Shown: positions 24,670 through 34,966, counted from the stretch's first letter. The stretch is DNA of 64,000 bases from Paenibacillus contaminans (GCF_003285015.1 NZ_QMFB01000007.1:124001-188000), one strand, 5' to 3'. Translations and numbers: made by a program. The notes: a model not told the origin generated them from the sequence alone.

Positions 24670-27600
24670 ATGCTCTTAACATTCGACAAGCTGTGGAAAA
24701 GAATCGCGCAATTGGAAAAATATCGTTACGTAGATTTTCGCGAGCTGCCCTCTTACCGCATGTGGATCGACAGGGAAGCGGAAATCGGGGCGATGCCTCC
24801 CGAGCATGCCGAATGGGAAACTCTGTCTGTAGGCGACAGATGGAGAGGCTACGATCTGACGGCATGGCTGAGCGTTCAGGCGGAAATTCCGCACGAATGG
24901 AGCGGAAGAACGGTTGTCGGCTTGTTCGACTTCGGGAAAACCGGCGCCGGTCACAATTCGGGCTTCGAATCCTTGCTTTATGTAAACGGCGAACCTTACC
25001 AAGGCGTCGGCAGCAATCATAAGGAAGTCTTCTTCCCGGAATCGTTCGCCGGTCAAAGCATAAACCTGCTGTTCAAAGTATGGAGCGGACTCAACGGAGA
25101 GGAAGGAACGAAGACCGAGCTGGAGCATCGGATCGCGATGTCCGCCTTGGCCGTCCTCGAAACGGAAACCGACGATTTGTACTATTCGGCGCTGGCCGTC
25201 GGGCAAACGATCAGGGTGTTGAGCGAGAACAGTTGGGAGAAGCAAGCATTAATGAAAGCGCTTGATCGTGCGATCGTATTGCTCGATTGGCGCGTTCCCG
25301 GCGACGAAGCCTTCTATGCAAGCGTTCGGGAAGCGAACCGGAAGCTGAAGGAAGAGCTGGACGCCTTGCCTAAATTCCAGCCGGTTACCGTGCGATGCAT
25401 CGGCCATACGCATATCGACGTAGCTTGGCTGTGGCGGCTAAGACATACCCGGGAGAAAGCGGCGAGGTCGTTCTCGACGGTTCTCCGCCTGATGGAGCAA
25501 TTTCCGGAATACGTCTTCCTGCAGACGCAGCCTCAGCTTTACGAATATATCGAGCATGATTACCCGGATATTTTCGCCAAAATCAAAGAACGGGTGCAAG
25601 AGGGACGTTGGGAAGCCGGCGGCGCCATGTGGCTGGAATCGGACTGCAACATTCCTTCCGGCGAATCGCTCGTCCGTCAATTGCTTTATGGCATGCGGTA
25701 TTTCGAGAAAACGTTCGGCGTCAGCTGCGAATATTTGTGGCTGCCCGACGTGTTCGGCTACAGCTGGGCGCTGCCGCAAATTTTGCAGAAGAGCGGCCTG
25801 CGCCACTTCATGACGACGAAAATCAGCTGGAACGTTTACAACCGGTTCCCGCACGATACCTTTCACTGGCGCGGCATCGACGGCACGGAAATTTTGACGC
25901 ACTATATTACGACGCCGGATCCGGATCTGCCGGACGGCACGTTCACCCGTTTCTATACGTACAACGGGCAGGTCGTACCGGCTACGTTGGCGGGGATCTG
26001 GAACAATTACCGCAACAAGGAGATCAACGACTCCGAGCTGCTGCTGTCTTACGGCTGGGGAGACGGCGGCGGCGGTCCGACCCGGACGATGCTGGAGCTG
26101 CGCAGGCGGCTCGAAAATATGCCGGGTTTGCCGAAAGCGACGACAGGGCGCGCGGACGAGTTTTTCCGCAAGCTCGAAGAGACCGTCTCCGCGACGGACC
26201 GTTACGTGCATCGCTGGGACGGCGAGCTGTACCTGGAGCTCCACCGAGGCACTTACACTTCGCAAGGCTATGTGAAGAAGATGAACCGGCACATGGAGTT
26301 TCTGCTGCGGGACGCAGAGATCGCTTCAATCTTCGGAAGTCCGCTGGCGGGTTACGCCTCTTACCCGCAGGACCGGCTGTACGAGAGCTGGAAGATTGTG
26401 CTGCGCAACCAGTTCCACGATATATTGCCGGGTTCTTCGATTACTGCGGTATACGAGGATTGCCGCACGGAATATGCGGAAGCCGAAGGGCTGGCGCAGT
26501 CCGCGCTGACGGACGGCTTGACCCGGCTCGCCACGCTCGTCGATGCGGACGGTCCCGGCTGGCTCGTATTCAATTCGCTGCCATGGACCCGCAGCGAGCT
26601 CGTTCAGCTCCCTTGGGAAGCGCGGTTCACGGGGAAACGGTGGCGGGATGCGGCAGGAAATATTTTGCAGGCTGAACGCATTAGCGGCTTTGCGGACGGC
26701 GACCGGGTTCAAATACTGGCGACCGGCATTCCTTCGATGGGATATACGACCATTCGGATGGAAGAGGGCGACGGCATGGCAACGCCTGCCGTTCCCGCCG
26801 TCATTTTCGGAGAACGTAATGCGTCTACGCCTTTCTACGAAATCGAGTGGAACGAGACCGGGCAAATGACCAGGCTTTATGACAAGCGGTCCGGACGCGA
26901 AATCATCGCCGAAGGGGAAACGGCCAACCGCTTCGATGTGCACGAGGATAAGCCGGTCAACCATGACAACTGGGAAATCGACATTTTCTATTACGAGAAA
27001 GTGCGGCATGTGACGGATCTTCGTTCGATGGAGGTCATTGAGAACGGGCCGCTGCGGGCTGTCGTCAGCTTTGAGTGGGCGTATGGGAATACGAAAATCC
27101 GTCAGGACATGATTCTTTACGTCTTTGATCCGCGCATCGAATTCTCCACTTGGGTCGACTGGCAGGAGCGGGAAACGCTGCTGAAGGTTGCCTTTCCGGT
27201 GCGTGTCCGGGCGACGTCGGCTACTTTTGAAATTCAATTCGGCCACGTACAACGTCCGACGCATTGGAATACGAGCTGGGACTACGCACGGTTCGAAACA
27301 TGCGCCCACAAGTGGGTGGATTTGTCCGAGCGGGGCTGCGGAGTCAGCCTGATGAACGACTGCAAGTACGGCCACGACATCCGGGATAACGTCATGAGGG
27401 TTACGCTGCTCAAGTCCTCCAACAAGCCGGATCCCGAATGCGACAAGGGCGAACACAGATTTACGTACGCGCTGCTCCCTCATGAAGGCGATTGGTTTGC
27501 GGCAGGGACTGCGGAGCAGGCACATCGCCTCAATGCGCCCGTTAGAACGGCGGCGTTGTCCGAGGCGGCAAATCCGGCATCCGGTTCGCTTCCGGCGGCT

Positions 27601-27870
27601 CTAAGCATGATCGGCGTAAGCGGAGATCATGTAATGATCGATACGGTCAAGAAAGCGGAGGATTCCGACGACTGGATCGTGCGCTGTTACGAATACGCCG
27701 GCAAGCGGGGGGAAGTTTCGTTCGCCGTCCACTACAGCATCGGCAGGGTGGAAGAAGTCAATCTGGCTGAGCGAGAAGCGGTGCTCGTGCCGCATGACGA
27801 GCACGCCTTCCAAGCATTCTTTAAACCGTTCGAACTGAAAACGTTTCGGATCGCGATAAGCGGTATGTAG
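24670..27870 (+). CDS. GH38 alpha-mannosidase
   Basis: A 1066-residue class II alpha-mannosidase, full length for bacterial GH38. The N-terminal beta domain (about 1-235) precedes the catalytic barrel with GHTHIDVAWLW, in which His246/His248/Asp250 belong to the zinc site, and WLPDVFGYS, in which Asp360 is the likely nucleophile. A helical middle domain and C-terminal beta-sandwich domains follow. It should release mannose from alpha-mannosides in the cytoplasm, as no signal peptide is present. AGGAGGGG precedes the ATG. It is the first gene of a 34 kb same-strand run. Confidence 0.92.
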   Translation: MLLTFDKLWKRIAQLEKYRYVDFRELPSYRMWIDREAEIGAMPPEHAEWETLSVGDRWRGYDLTAWLSVQAEIPHEWSGRTVVGLFDFGKTGAGHNSGFESLLYVNGEPYQGVGSNHKEVFFPESFAGQSINLLFKVWSGLNGEEGTKTELEHRIAMSALAVLETETDDLYYSALAVGQTIRVLSENSWEKQALMKALDRAIVLLDWRVPGDEAFYASVREANRKLKEELDALPKFQPVTVRCIGHTHIDVAWLWRLRHTREKAARSFSTVLRLMEQFPEYVFLQTQPQLYEYIEHDYPDIFAKIKERVQEGRWEAGGAMWLESDCNIPSGESLVRQLLYGMRYFEKTFGVSCEYLWLPDVFGYSWALPQILQKSGLRHFMTTKISWNVYNRFPHDTFHWRGIDGTEILTHYITTPDPDLPDGTFTRFYTYNGQVVPATLAGIWNNYRNKEINDSELLLSYGWGDGGGGPTRTMLELRRRLENMPGLPKATTGRADEFFRKLEETVSATDRYVHRWDGELYLELHRGTYTSQGYVKKMNRHMEFLLRDAEIASIFGSPLAGYASYPQDRLYESWKIVLRNQFHDILPGSSITAVYEDCRTEYAEAEGLAQSALTDGLTRLATLVDADGPGWLVFNSLPWTRSELVQLPWEARFTGKRWRDAAGNILQAERISGFADGDRVQILATGIPSMGYTTIRMEEGDGMATPAVPAVIFGERNASTPFYEIEWNETGQMTRLYDKRSGREIIAEGETANRFDVHEDKPVNHDNWEIDIFYYEKVRHVTDLRSMEVIENGPLRAVVSFEWAYGNTKIRQDMILYVFDPRIEFSTWVDWQERETLLKVAFPVRVRATSATFEIQFGHVQRPTHWNTSWDYARFETCAHKWVDLSERGCGVSLMNDCKYGHDIRDNVMRVTLLKSSNKPDPECDKGEHRFTYALLPHEGDWFAAGTAEQAHRLNAPVRTAALSEAANPASGSLPAALSMIGVSGDHVMIDTVKKAEDSDDWIVRCYEYAGKRGEVSFAVHYSIGRVEEVNLAEREAVLVPHDEHAFQAFFKPFELKTFRIAISGM

Positions 27871-27956
27871 CTAGCGGTAAAGGGACTAATTGAACTTCAC
27901 ATGCTGCAAGGACCGCCTGATGCGGATGACAAAGGCTGGAAGGGAGAGGCCATTCG

Positions 27957-29045
27957 ATGAAGGAAGAAGTGCTGAATTTATCTTCCGTTCCACAATATAA
28001 CGGATTGCTCCGCGGCAGAGTAATAGAAATTCTGGACCGCATCGCGAAACTGAGAGTAGGCGTGCTTGGCGACGGTTGTTTGGATATATATTGGCATGCG
28101 GACATGAAGGTCAGCGAGCTGTCGCGGGAGACGCCGCATTATAATTTGCCGGTCGTGAGAGAGGTTTTCTCTCCCGGCGCGGCCGGCAACGTAGCGGCCA
28201 ATTTCATGGAGCTGGGCAGTGCGAAAGTAAGCTTCTGCACCGCAATAGGCAGCGATTGGCGGGGCATGCTGCTGAAGGAATCGCTCCGCGGTCTCGGTAT
28301 CGACGATTCGTTTGTCGTGACGGATACGGAGCGCGTGACCCCGGCTTACTGCAAAACGATTTTGCACGGCCTTGAGGATGTGCAGCAGGAAGCTCCGCGC
28401 ATCGATTTTATCAATACGGACGGTCCGTTCGAGCTTCTGCAGAGGCGCCTGGTTGCGCAGCTTGACCTGATGGCTGCGAATGCGGACGTCATCAGCACGA
28501 CCGACCAGCTGAAGAGCGGCGTTATCGGCCCAACGCTTCGCGATAGGCTGCGTTATTGGGCATCGCAAGGCAAGCGGATCGTCGTCGACAGCAGGGATAA
28601 CATCGGCAAGTACAAAGGGGTTATCGTGAAACCGAATGAGCTGGAAACGCTCCGGTGGAGCTACGGAAGCCTGAAATACCCTCAACCGACGGACAATGAA
28701 ATCATCAAAGCCGGCTTTCAACTTGCGAAATTCGCGGAGGCGCCATGCTGCGTCACTTTAGGCGAAAAAGGAGCGCTCTGGTTCGAAAACGGGCAAGTCA
28801 CGCTCGTGCCGACGATAGCGGTCCAGCCTCCTATCGATATCGTCGGCGCAGGCGACTCGTTCACGGCGGCGTTCCTCGCGGCGCTCGGCACAGGAAGCTC
28901 GGGTCCGGAAGCGGCGGCGTTCGCGCATTTGGCCGCAGCGGTGTCCGTCCGTAAGCTGGGAAGGGCGGGGACGGCTTCGCCGCAGGAAATATTGAACCGG
29001 TTTGACGAGAATGAATCGCTCAAGCAGACGTCTGAGCCATGCTAA
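27957..29045 (+). CDS. PfkB-family sugar kinase, HldE N-domain-like
   Basis: A 362-residue ribokinase-fold kinase. The N-terminal segment (GVLGDGCLDIYWHADM, PGAAGNVAANFMELG) resembles the kinase domain of HldE/RfaE, which phosphorylates heptose-7-phosphate; the C-terminal signature GAGDSFTAAFLAALG holds the catalytic Asp and anion hole. The nucleotidyltransferase half of HldE is absent. Start ATG with AAGGGAGAGG upstream. It follows the mannosidase gene by 86 bases. It probably phosphorylates the sugar released or imported by this locus; which sugar cannot be told. Confidence 0.8.
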   Translation: MKEEVLNLSSVPQYNGLLRGRVIEILDRIAKLRVGVLGDGCLDIYWHADMKVSELSRETPHYNLPVVREVFSPGAAGNVAANFMELGSAKVSFCTAIGSDWRGMLLKESLRGLGIDDSFVVTDTERVTPAYCKTILHGLEDVQQEAPRIDFINTDGPFELLQRRLVAQLDLMAANADVISTTDQLKSGVIGPTLRDRLRYWASQGKRIVVDSRDNIGKYKGVIVKPNELETLRWSYGSLKYPQPTDNEIIKAGFQLAKFAEAPCCVTLGEKGALWFENGQVTLVPTIAVQPPIDIVGAGDSFTAAFLAALGTGSSGPEAAAFAHLAAAVSVRKLGRAGTASPQEILNRFDENESLKQTSEPC

Positions 29046-29079
29046 ACGTAACGAAATACAAGGATTGGGAGATGATGGC

Positions 29080-29994
29080 GTGTCAAACCGGGCATCTTTA
29101 GTGCCTGCGGATCGGTTTAAGGGCGTTTATGCGTTATTGCTTACTCCGTTTCAGCTAAATAAAGAGATCGACTGGGAAGTATACGACCGTTATGTCGAAT
29201 GGCAGGTATCTCATCGTCCCCACGGCTTGTTTGCGGTATGCGGAAGCAGCGAAATGGAATATTTGACGCTGCAGGAAAGGCTTACACTTGCCGAACGCGC
29301 GGTACGACTTGCGGGGGATATGCCCGTGGTAGCAACCGGAAACGTGCAAAGCGACCCCGCAGAGCATAAAGAGGAATTGCAGCGCATGGCGGAGACGGGC
29401 GTTTCCGGCATCGTGCTGATCCCGCCGGGCAGCATGGGGGAAGATCAAAGCCGGCTTGAGGATTATTTCGGCAGATTGGCCGATCTGTCGCCTATCCCGG
29501 TCTTTCTTTACGAGTGTCCGCTTGCCTCGCCGCGGTTTGTCGATCCGGATGTATACGGACGGCTTGTAACGCAGCATGGGATTGCCGGTATCAAAGACAC
29601 GACCTGCACGCCGGAAGGCATTCGAGCGAAAATTGAAAGCGCTACCGGGAGCCTCGTGTTTCAGGCTAACATGCCATACTTGCTGGAAGCTCTGCACAGC
29701 GGCGCGCAAGGGATTATGGCAACGATTTCCGCAGCCGCGGCCGACGTTGCGCTGGCATTCTGGCGCGAAGCTGCGAACGGAAACCGGGAAACGGCGGAAA
29801 GGCTTCACGAGCTGCTGGTTTTTCTGGACGGCGTTCTCGGCAAAGGATATCCGGCTACGGCCAAACATCTGGCGAAGCTTCGAGGTGTACCGATGAACGA
29901 GCTTACGCGCAAAGCGAAAGAGATGAACGACTCCGCCAGACAAGGAATCGCCGTTTGGAAAAGAGCGGCAGACCGTACCCTTGCGGCGCTTTAA
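29080..29994 (+). CDS. DHDPS/NanA-family aldolase
   Basis: A 304-residue (beta/alpha)8 aldolase of the dihydrodipicolinate synthase/N-acetylneuraminate lyase superfamily. The Schiff-base Lys is in GIAGIKDTT and the catalytic Tyr in FLYECPLASP. The first substrate-binding motif reads CGSSEMEYL rather than GTTGE, so lysine-pathway DHDPS is unlikely; a 2-keto-3-deoxy sugar acid aldolase or hydratase is more probable. The GTG start has GGGAG upstream and lies 34 bases after the kinase stop; an ATG upstream would overlap the kinase gene without a ribosome site. With the kinase it suggests a sugar-acid or keto-deoxy step. Confidence 0.82.
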   Translation: MSNRASLVPADRFKGVYALLLTPFQLNKEIDWEVYDRYVEWQVSHRPHGLFAVCGSSEMEYLTLQERLTLAERAVRLAGDMPVVATGNVQSDPAEHKEELQRMAETGVSGIVLIPPGSMGEDQSRLEDYFGRLADLSPIPVFLYECPLASPRFVDPDVYGRLVTQHGIAGIKDTTCTPEGIRAKIESATGSLVFQANMPYLLEALHSGAQGIMATISAAAADVALAFWREAANGNRETAERLHELLVFLDGVLGKGYPATAKHLAKLRGVPMNELTRKAKEMNDSARQGIAVWKRAADRTLAAL

Positions 29995-30066
29995 GGCAGA
30001 AGCGCGAAAGTGAGCCGGTAAAATTAGCGAACAATGAACATGCATTCGCATAACTCTTGCACTATA

Positions 30067-30081
30067 TTTTAATGATTAAGA
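30067..30081. promoter_or_regulatory. Candidate ROK operator, site 3 (binding-protein operon)
   Basis: TTTTAATGATTAAGA with a perfect core TTAATGATTAA (30069-30079), 34 bases before the large binding-protein start. It marks a likely internal promoter of the long run. Confidence 0.65.
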
Positions 30082-30114
30082 AATTGCCCACATCGGTTCG
30101 TTGGGGGGAAATAC

Positions 30115-33093
30115 ATGCTTAAGATGCTTCGCAAATACACGGTATCGATCATTACCGGCGTGCTGCTCGTATCGGTTTTTATATGGTGGAACAATGCACG
30201 CGGTTATGACGATACGGTTATGGCCGGCATACCGGAATACGGCGATGTGGATCAGAGATCTATCATTGCGGGCTCCGGAATCGGTGCCAGGCAGGAAACT
30301 GCGTACTCCGCTTATTACAAACAAACAAGCGGCAAAGAAGCGCAAGATACGAAAGGGATCCGTATCGCCGTTCCAGGCGCCGGCTTTAAAGCAATTGGCG
30401 GGTCAGGCGTTTTCAAGCGCAGCGACCCGGAAGGGATGAAAGGCGACGTGCTCGCCATGACCGCCGAAGGAGATTGGGCCGAGTACGAGATCGATATTGA
30501 AAGCGCAGGTTATTATCAGATGGGCATCGCGTATTACGCGCTTCAAGGCAAAGGGGCCTCTATCCAGCGGAGCGTGCAAATCGACGGCGCTTATCCGTTC
30601 TCGCAGGCCAAAAGAATGGTGTTCCCCAGAATGTGGAAGGAAGCCGGAACGACCTGGTTCGATACCATGGGCAACGAATTCAATCCGAAGCAGGAAGAGG
30701 TCGCCGGATGGCAGTTCCGCGAGTTTCGCGATCCGGAAGCGCGCACGGCCGAACCGTTCCGTTTTTATATGACCAAGGGGAAGCATACGATTCGCATCGG
30801 CTATATTCGAGAACCGGCTGCCATTGGCGAATTGAGCGTTTACTCCCCCGTTACTCCGCCAACCTATCAAGAGCTGTTAAAGATGTATCAGGATAAAGGC
30901 TATAAGGACGTCCGCGATACGTACATCAAGGTGCAGGCGGAAGAAGCTTCGCTGAAATCCGAAGCTACGCTGCGGAGAGTGGATGAGCGCGATCCGGCTA
31001 CCGAACCGTTCGATAGAAGCGCCGTCCGGATGAATACGATCGGCGGCGGTGCGTGGCGCGACGGCAGCCAATGGATCGAGTGGGAATTCGAAGTTCCCGA
31101 ATCCGGCCTGTATAACATAGGAGCCCGGTACTTGGCCAAATGGCTGAATCAGGTTCCGGTGCAGCGGACGATTTACCTCGACGGCTCCATTCCGTTCCGC
31201 GAAATGAACAGCGCCGATTTCCCGTTCGACGGGGATTGGCAGGTCGGTGGCCTTGGAAGCAAGGAAGGCGATCCGTACTTATTTTATCTGGATAAAGGCA
31301 AGCACCGCCTGCGTATGGAGGTTCAGGTCGGTCAGTTAGGCTCCATCTTCGAATTGATTCAGGACGTTTCCGGCAAAATGTCGTTTTTGAGCCGCGAGGT
31401 CATCATGATAACCGGCACGAACCCGGATCCGAACCGCGAATGGGAATTGGAAAACAACATTCCGAATCTCGTGCCCAGACTTCATTTGATGGCGCGCGAT
31501 CTGGACGACGCCATACAGCGCATTTATAGCTTGGGCGTCAAGAAAGGCAGCACCGAACTCGCATCCATCCTGATGGCTCGAGATCTTCTGATCGATTTGG
31601 CCGGCAAAACCGACACCATTCCGAAGCGGATCGACAGCTTTTCCACGACACAAACTTCACTCAGCTCATGGATTACCTCAATGAACAAACAGAAACTGCA
31701 GCTCGACTACTTGGTCGTCAAGTCGCCTGACCGGAATTGGCCCGATGCGAATGCCGGCTTCATGACGAAGGTCGGGATCGGCGTTTACGATTTCTTCACC
31801 TCTTTCACCAAAGATTACAGAAAAATCGGCTCCACCCGCGAGGAAAACGGCGATACGCTGAAGGTATGGGTAGCCCGCGGCCGCGATTGGGTGCAAATCA
31901 TTAAACAGATGACGGATGCCGATTTTACGGCCCAGACGGGTATCAACGTCGAGGTCAACATCATTCCCGCCGGCTCGATGAACTTGTTTATGCTGGCGAT
32001 GACTTCGGGCAAAGGACCCGATGTCGCTCTAGGCGTCGACGCGACAATCCCGAACAATTTCGCACTGCGGGGCGGACTCGTTGATTTGAACGTTTTTCCA
32101 GACTATGAGCAAGTTGCGGAGCGCTTCAGGCCGGGCGCGCTTACCCCTTATCGGTTCCAAGGAGGCAATTACGCGCTCCCCGAGAATCAGAACTTCAACA
32201 TGATGTTTTACCGCAAAGACATAATGGAGGAGCTTGGCATCAAGAAAATTCCCGAGACGTGGCAGGAAGTGATGGATATCATTCCTAAGCTGCAGCAGAA
32301 CGGGATGGATTTCTACTATCCGCACGATACGGACGGGTCTGCAGCTCAGTTTGCTCCGTTCCTGTTCCAGCGCGGCGGCGAATTTTACCGCGACAATGGC
32401 ATCTCCGGTTTGGATACGCCGGAAGCGCTAGCCGCAATGAAGATGTGGACCGGCATGTACACGAACTACAAGATCAGCAAGGAATCGAGCTTTTATAACC
32501 GGTTTCGTACCGGGGAAATGCCGATCGGTGTAGCCGATTACCAGACTTACATGCAGCTGTCGACCGCCGCTCCCGAATTGACGGGCTGGTGGGAAATGCG
32601 GCCGATACCGGGCATTCGCCGCAGCGACGGCGTCATCGACCGTTCGGTCGGCGGAGCCGCGCAAACCGGAGTCATTTTCAGCACGACAAAAAAGCAGGAC
32701 GACGCATGGGAGTTTTTGAAGTGGTGGACCAGCTCGGCCGTGCAGGAACGATTCGGAAGCGAGCTGGAGGCCATAATCGGCGCCGAAGCCCGCTGGAATA
32801 CGGCTAACGTGGAAGCGTTGAAAAACCTGCCGTGGCCGAAGGCGGACATCGACGCCATTCTCGAGCAGTGGGACTGGTTCAAGGAACGGGAAATCGTTCC
32901 CGGCGACTACTACACATCCAGGTATATCAACAACATTTGGAACGAAATCGTATTAAACGGCAAAAACACGCGGGAAGCGCTGGAGGACGGCGTGAAGGAA
33001 ATCAACAAGGAAATCCGCAAAAAACGGGATGAATTCGGCTTGGACGACGAGCCGGCTAAGACGACGAAAGGAAAGGGAGGTGACGGCGGATGA
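30115..33093 (+). CDS. Large membrane-anchored solute-binding protein with carbohydrate-binding modules
   Basis: A 992-residue protein. Residues 8-27 form one membrane helix with no lipobox. Two galactose-binding-like beta-sandwiches follow (about 75-240 and 265-430, each with WAEYEIDIE/WIEWEFEVP, AGYYQMGIAY-type and GKHTIRIGY/GKHRLRMEV strands), then a helical linker (about 440-545) and a family-1 extracellular binding domain (about 575-960; GPDVALGVDA, MMFYRKDIMEELG, EFLKWWTSS). Binding proteins are normally 420-500 residues and lipid-anchored. It begins a cluster with two permeases that overlap it. It probably captures a large or carbohydrate-bound glycan at the cell surface. The start has GGGGGGAA upstream. 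Confidence 0.85.
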   Translation: MLKMLRKYTVSIITGVLLVSVFIWWNNARGYDDTVMAGIPEYGDVDQRSIIAGSGIGARQETAYSAYYKQTSGKEAQDTKGIRIAVPGAGFKAIGGSGVFKRSDPEGMKGDVLAMTAEGDWAEYEIDIESAGYYQMGIAYYALQGKGASIQRSVQIDGAYPFSQAKRMVFPRMWKEAGTTWFDTMGNEFNPKQEEVAGWQFREFRDPEARTAEPFRFYMTKGKHTIRIGYIREPAAIGELSVYSPVTPPTYQELLKMYQDKGYKDVRDTYIKVQAEEASLKSEATLRRVDERDPATEPFDRSAVRMNTIGGGAWRDGSQWIEWEFEVPESGLYNIGARYLAKWLNQVPVQRTIYLDGSIPFREMNSADFPFDGDWQVGGLGSKEGDPYLFYLDKGKHRLRMEVQVGQLGSIFELIQDVSGKMSFLSREVIMITGTNPDPNREWELENNIPNLVPRLHLMARDLDDAIQRIYSLGVKKGSTELASILMARDLLIDLAGKTDTIPKRIDSFSTTQTSLSSWITSMNKQKLQLDYLVVKSPDRNWPDANAGFMTKVGIGVYDFFTSFTKDYRKIGSTREENGDTLKVWVARGRDWVQIIKQMTDADFTAQTGINVEVNIIPAGSMNLFMLAMTSGKGPDVALGVDATIPNNFALRGGLVDLNVFPDYEQVAERFRPGALTPYRFQGGNYALPENQNFNMMFYRKDIMEELGIKKIPETWQEVMDIIPKLQQNGMDFYYPHDTDGSAAQFAPFLFQRGGEFYRDNGISGLDTPEALAAMKMWTGMYTNYKISKESSFYNRFRTGEMPIGVADYQTYMQLSTAAPELTGWWEMRPIPGIRRSDGVIDRSVGGAAQTGVIFSTTKKQDDAWEFLKWWTSSAVQERFGSELEAIIGAEARWNTANVEALKNLPWPKADIDAILEQWDWFKEREIVPGDYYTSRYINNIWNEIVLNGKNTREALEDGVKEINKEIRKKRDEFGLDDEPAKTTKGKGGDGG

Positions 33094-34040
33094 GTGAAGC
33101 AGCCCTTGATTCGCAAACCGCGAAGAAGGTCATAGCCGACAAGAAGGAGAGCTTATGGGCCCGCTTGGTCAGCCACCGTACCTCGTTCCTGTTTTTGGCG
33201 CCGTTTTTCCTGCTGTTTCTCGTATTCACGGTAATTCCGGTATTAACCGCCGCGGGACTGAGCTTGACGTACTATAACATTTTGGAGCCGCCGCGGTGGG
33301 TCGGTCTGGAAAACTACAAGCAGCTTTTTCTGGAGGACGACATCTTCCTGAAGGCGATCGGGAACACCCTTACGTTCGCCGTCTTTACCGGCCCGCTCGG
33401 CTACTGCATGTCGTTCATTCTCGCTTGGCTCATCAGCAACATTCCGCAAAAATACCGATTCTTTTTTACACTGTGCTTTTATACGCCGGCGATTGCCAGC
33501 TCGGTCGCCATGTCCGTCGTCTGGCTGTACTTGTTCTCAGGCGACCGCTACGGGCTGATTAACCACTGGATGATCAAAATAGGCGTTTTCGACGAACCGT
33601 GGCTGTGGCTGCAGGATGTGAAGACGATCATGCCCGTCATCATACTCGTTTCCTTATGGACTAGTATGGGTACCGGATTTCTGGCGTTTCTCGCCGGTTT
33701 GTCCAACGTCCCGACCGACTTGTATGAAGCGGGCGTCATCGACGGGGTCCGGTACCGCTGGCAGGAGTTATGGTATATTACGCTGCCTTCCATCAAGCCC
33801 CAGCTGCTTTTCGGCGCGGTGCTCACGATCGTCTCTTCGCTGCAGGTGTACGACATCGCCATGTCGCTCGCCGGCTTCCCCAGCACCTTATATGCCGGCC
33901 ATACGATTATGACCCATCTGTACGACTATGCGTTCGTCCGCTTCGAAATGGGATACGCCGCGGCGATCGCCGTCGTGCTCTTCCTGCTGATGGTGGGGCT
34001 TAACCGGATCATCTTCAATTTACTCGGGGAAAGGGATTGA
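33090..34040 (+). CDS. Sugar ABC transporter permease (MalF/UgpA type)
   Basis: A 316-residue permease with six helices and the EAA motif YEAGVIDGVRYRWQELWYITLPSIKP in the last cytoplasmic loop, where it touches the ATPase. It overlaps the binding-protein gene by four bases (ATGA) and the next permease by one. GGGAGGTG precedes the start. No ATPase gene is present in the cluster, so it presumably uses a shared MsmX-type ATPase, as is common in Firmicutes. Confidence 0.92.
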   Translation: MSEAALDSQTAKKVIADKKESLWARLVSHRTSFLFLAPFFLLFLVFTVIPVLTAAGLSLTYYNILEPPRWVGLENYKQLFLEDDIFLKAIGNTLTFAVFTGPLGYCMSFILAWLISNIPQKYRFFFTLCFYTPAIASSVAMSVVWLYLFSGDRYGLINHWMIKIGVFDEPWLWLQDVKTIMPVIILVSLWTSMGTGFLAFLAGLSNVPTDLYEAGVIDGVRYRWQELWYITLPSIKPQLLFGAVLTIVSSLQVYDIAMSLAGFPSTLYAGHTIMTHLYDYAFVRFEMGYAAAIAVVLFLLMVGLNRIIFNLLGERD

Positions 34041-34921
34041 TGAACGTGACCAGTCGCTCTTCACTTATAAACGGGGGCCGTTTCGATTGGAGCGGGTCGA
34101 TCCTCTACGCTTTTCTGACCGTTTTCGGTCTGCTTATGCTGATGCCGCTCGTTTATTTGGCGGTGACCGCTTTTAAGCCCGTTTCGGAGCTTTTCTTGTT
34201 TCCGCCGCGGTTTATCGTCATCAATCCGACCTTGCAAAACTTCAAGGAACTCCTTTTTGCGGCGACAAGCTCCGTCGTTCCGTTCTCCAGATACATTTTC
34301 AACAGCGTCGTCGTTTCTCTCTTAGTCGTGACGCTCGGTATTCTGATCAGCACGATGGCGGCATATCCGCTCAGCAAGCACAAGAAGCTGCCGTTCCGCA
34401 AGCAAATGTTCAGCATGATCATTCTGGCGCTTATGTTCGCACCGCAAGTGACGCAAATTCCGCAATATATCGTCGTATCCAAGATGGGGCTGATGGATTC
34501 CTATTTCGCGCTTATCCTGCCGATGCTCGCTTCGCCTATGGGATTGTTTCTAATGAAGCAATTCCTCGATCAAATTCCGGATGCGCTGCTGGAAGCGGCC
34601 CGTATCGACGGGGCAGGCGAGTGGCGAAGCTACTTCAGAATCGTGATCCCGCTGCTGCAGCCGGCCATCGCGACGCTCATGCTGCTTAATTTCATCGCAG
34701 CGTGGAACGATCCGTGGGCTTCGACGGTTTACGCGACAACGGACCAGATGAAAACGCTGCCGTTCGCCATCAATACGATCAGCGGAGGATATGGCGTGGT
34801 CGCCCGCGTAGGCGCCTTGGCGGCGGCCAGCTTCCTGATGGTCATCCCGACGTTAGTCATGTTTATCATCACGCAGCGCCGGGTGCTCGAGACGATGGCG
34901 CACTCCGGGATCAAAGCATAA
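34040..34921 (+). CDS. Sugar ABC transporter permease (MalG/UgpE type)
   Basis: A 293-residue partner permease with six helices and the EAA motif LEAARIDGAGEWRSYFRIVIPLLQP. ATG 34040 overlaps the previous stop by one base (TGATG) and has GGGGAAAGGG upstream; TTG 34037 is possible but too close to the ribosome site. With the permease before it and the 992-residue binding protein it makes one complete importer apart from the ATPase. Confidence 0.92.
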   Translation: MNVTSRSSLINGGRFDWSGSILYAFLTVFGLLMLMPLVYLAVTAFKPVSELFLFPPRFIVINPTLQNFKELLFAATSSVVPFSRYIFNSVVVSLLVVTLGILISTMAAYPLSKHKKLPFRKQMFSMIILALMFAPQVTQIPQYIVVSKMGLMDSYFALILPMLASPMGLFLMKQFLDQIPDALLEAARIDGAGEWRSYFRIVIPLLQPAIATLMLLNFIAAWNDPWASTVYATTDQMKTLPFAINTISGGYGVVARVGALAAASFLMVIPTLVMFIITQRRVLETMAHSGIKA

Positions 34922-34933
34922 CCCGCTCCACTT

Positions 34934-34966
34934 CGCGAAGCCGGCGCCTACGGCGGAACGCTTCGC
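34934..34966 (+). repeat. Intercistronic stem-loop after the first importer
   Basis: CGAAGCC...GGCGCC pairs with GGCGG...GCTTCG in the 74-base gap between permease and NHL gene. No T run, so it is more likely an mRNA-stability hairpin than a terminator. Confidence 0.4.
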
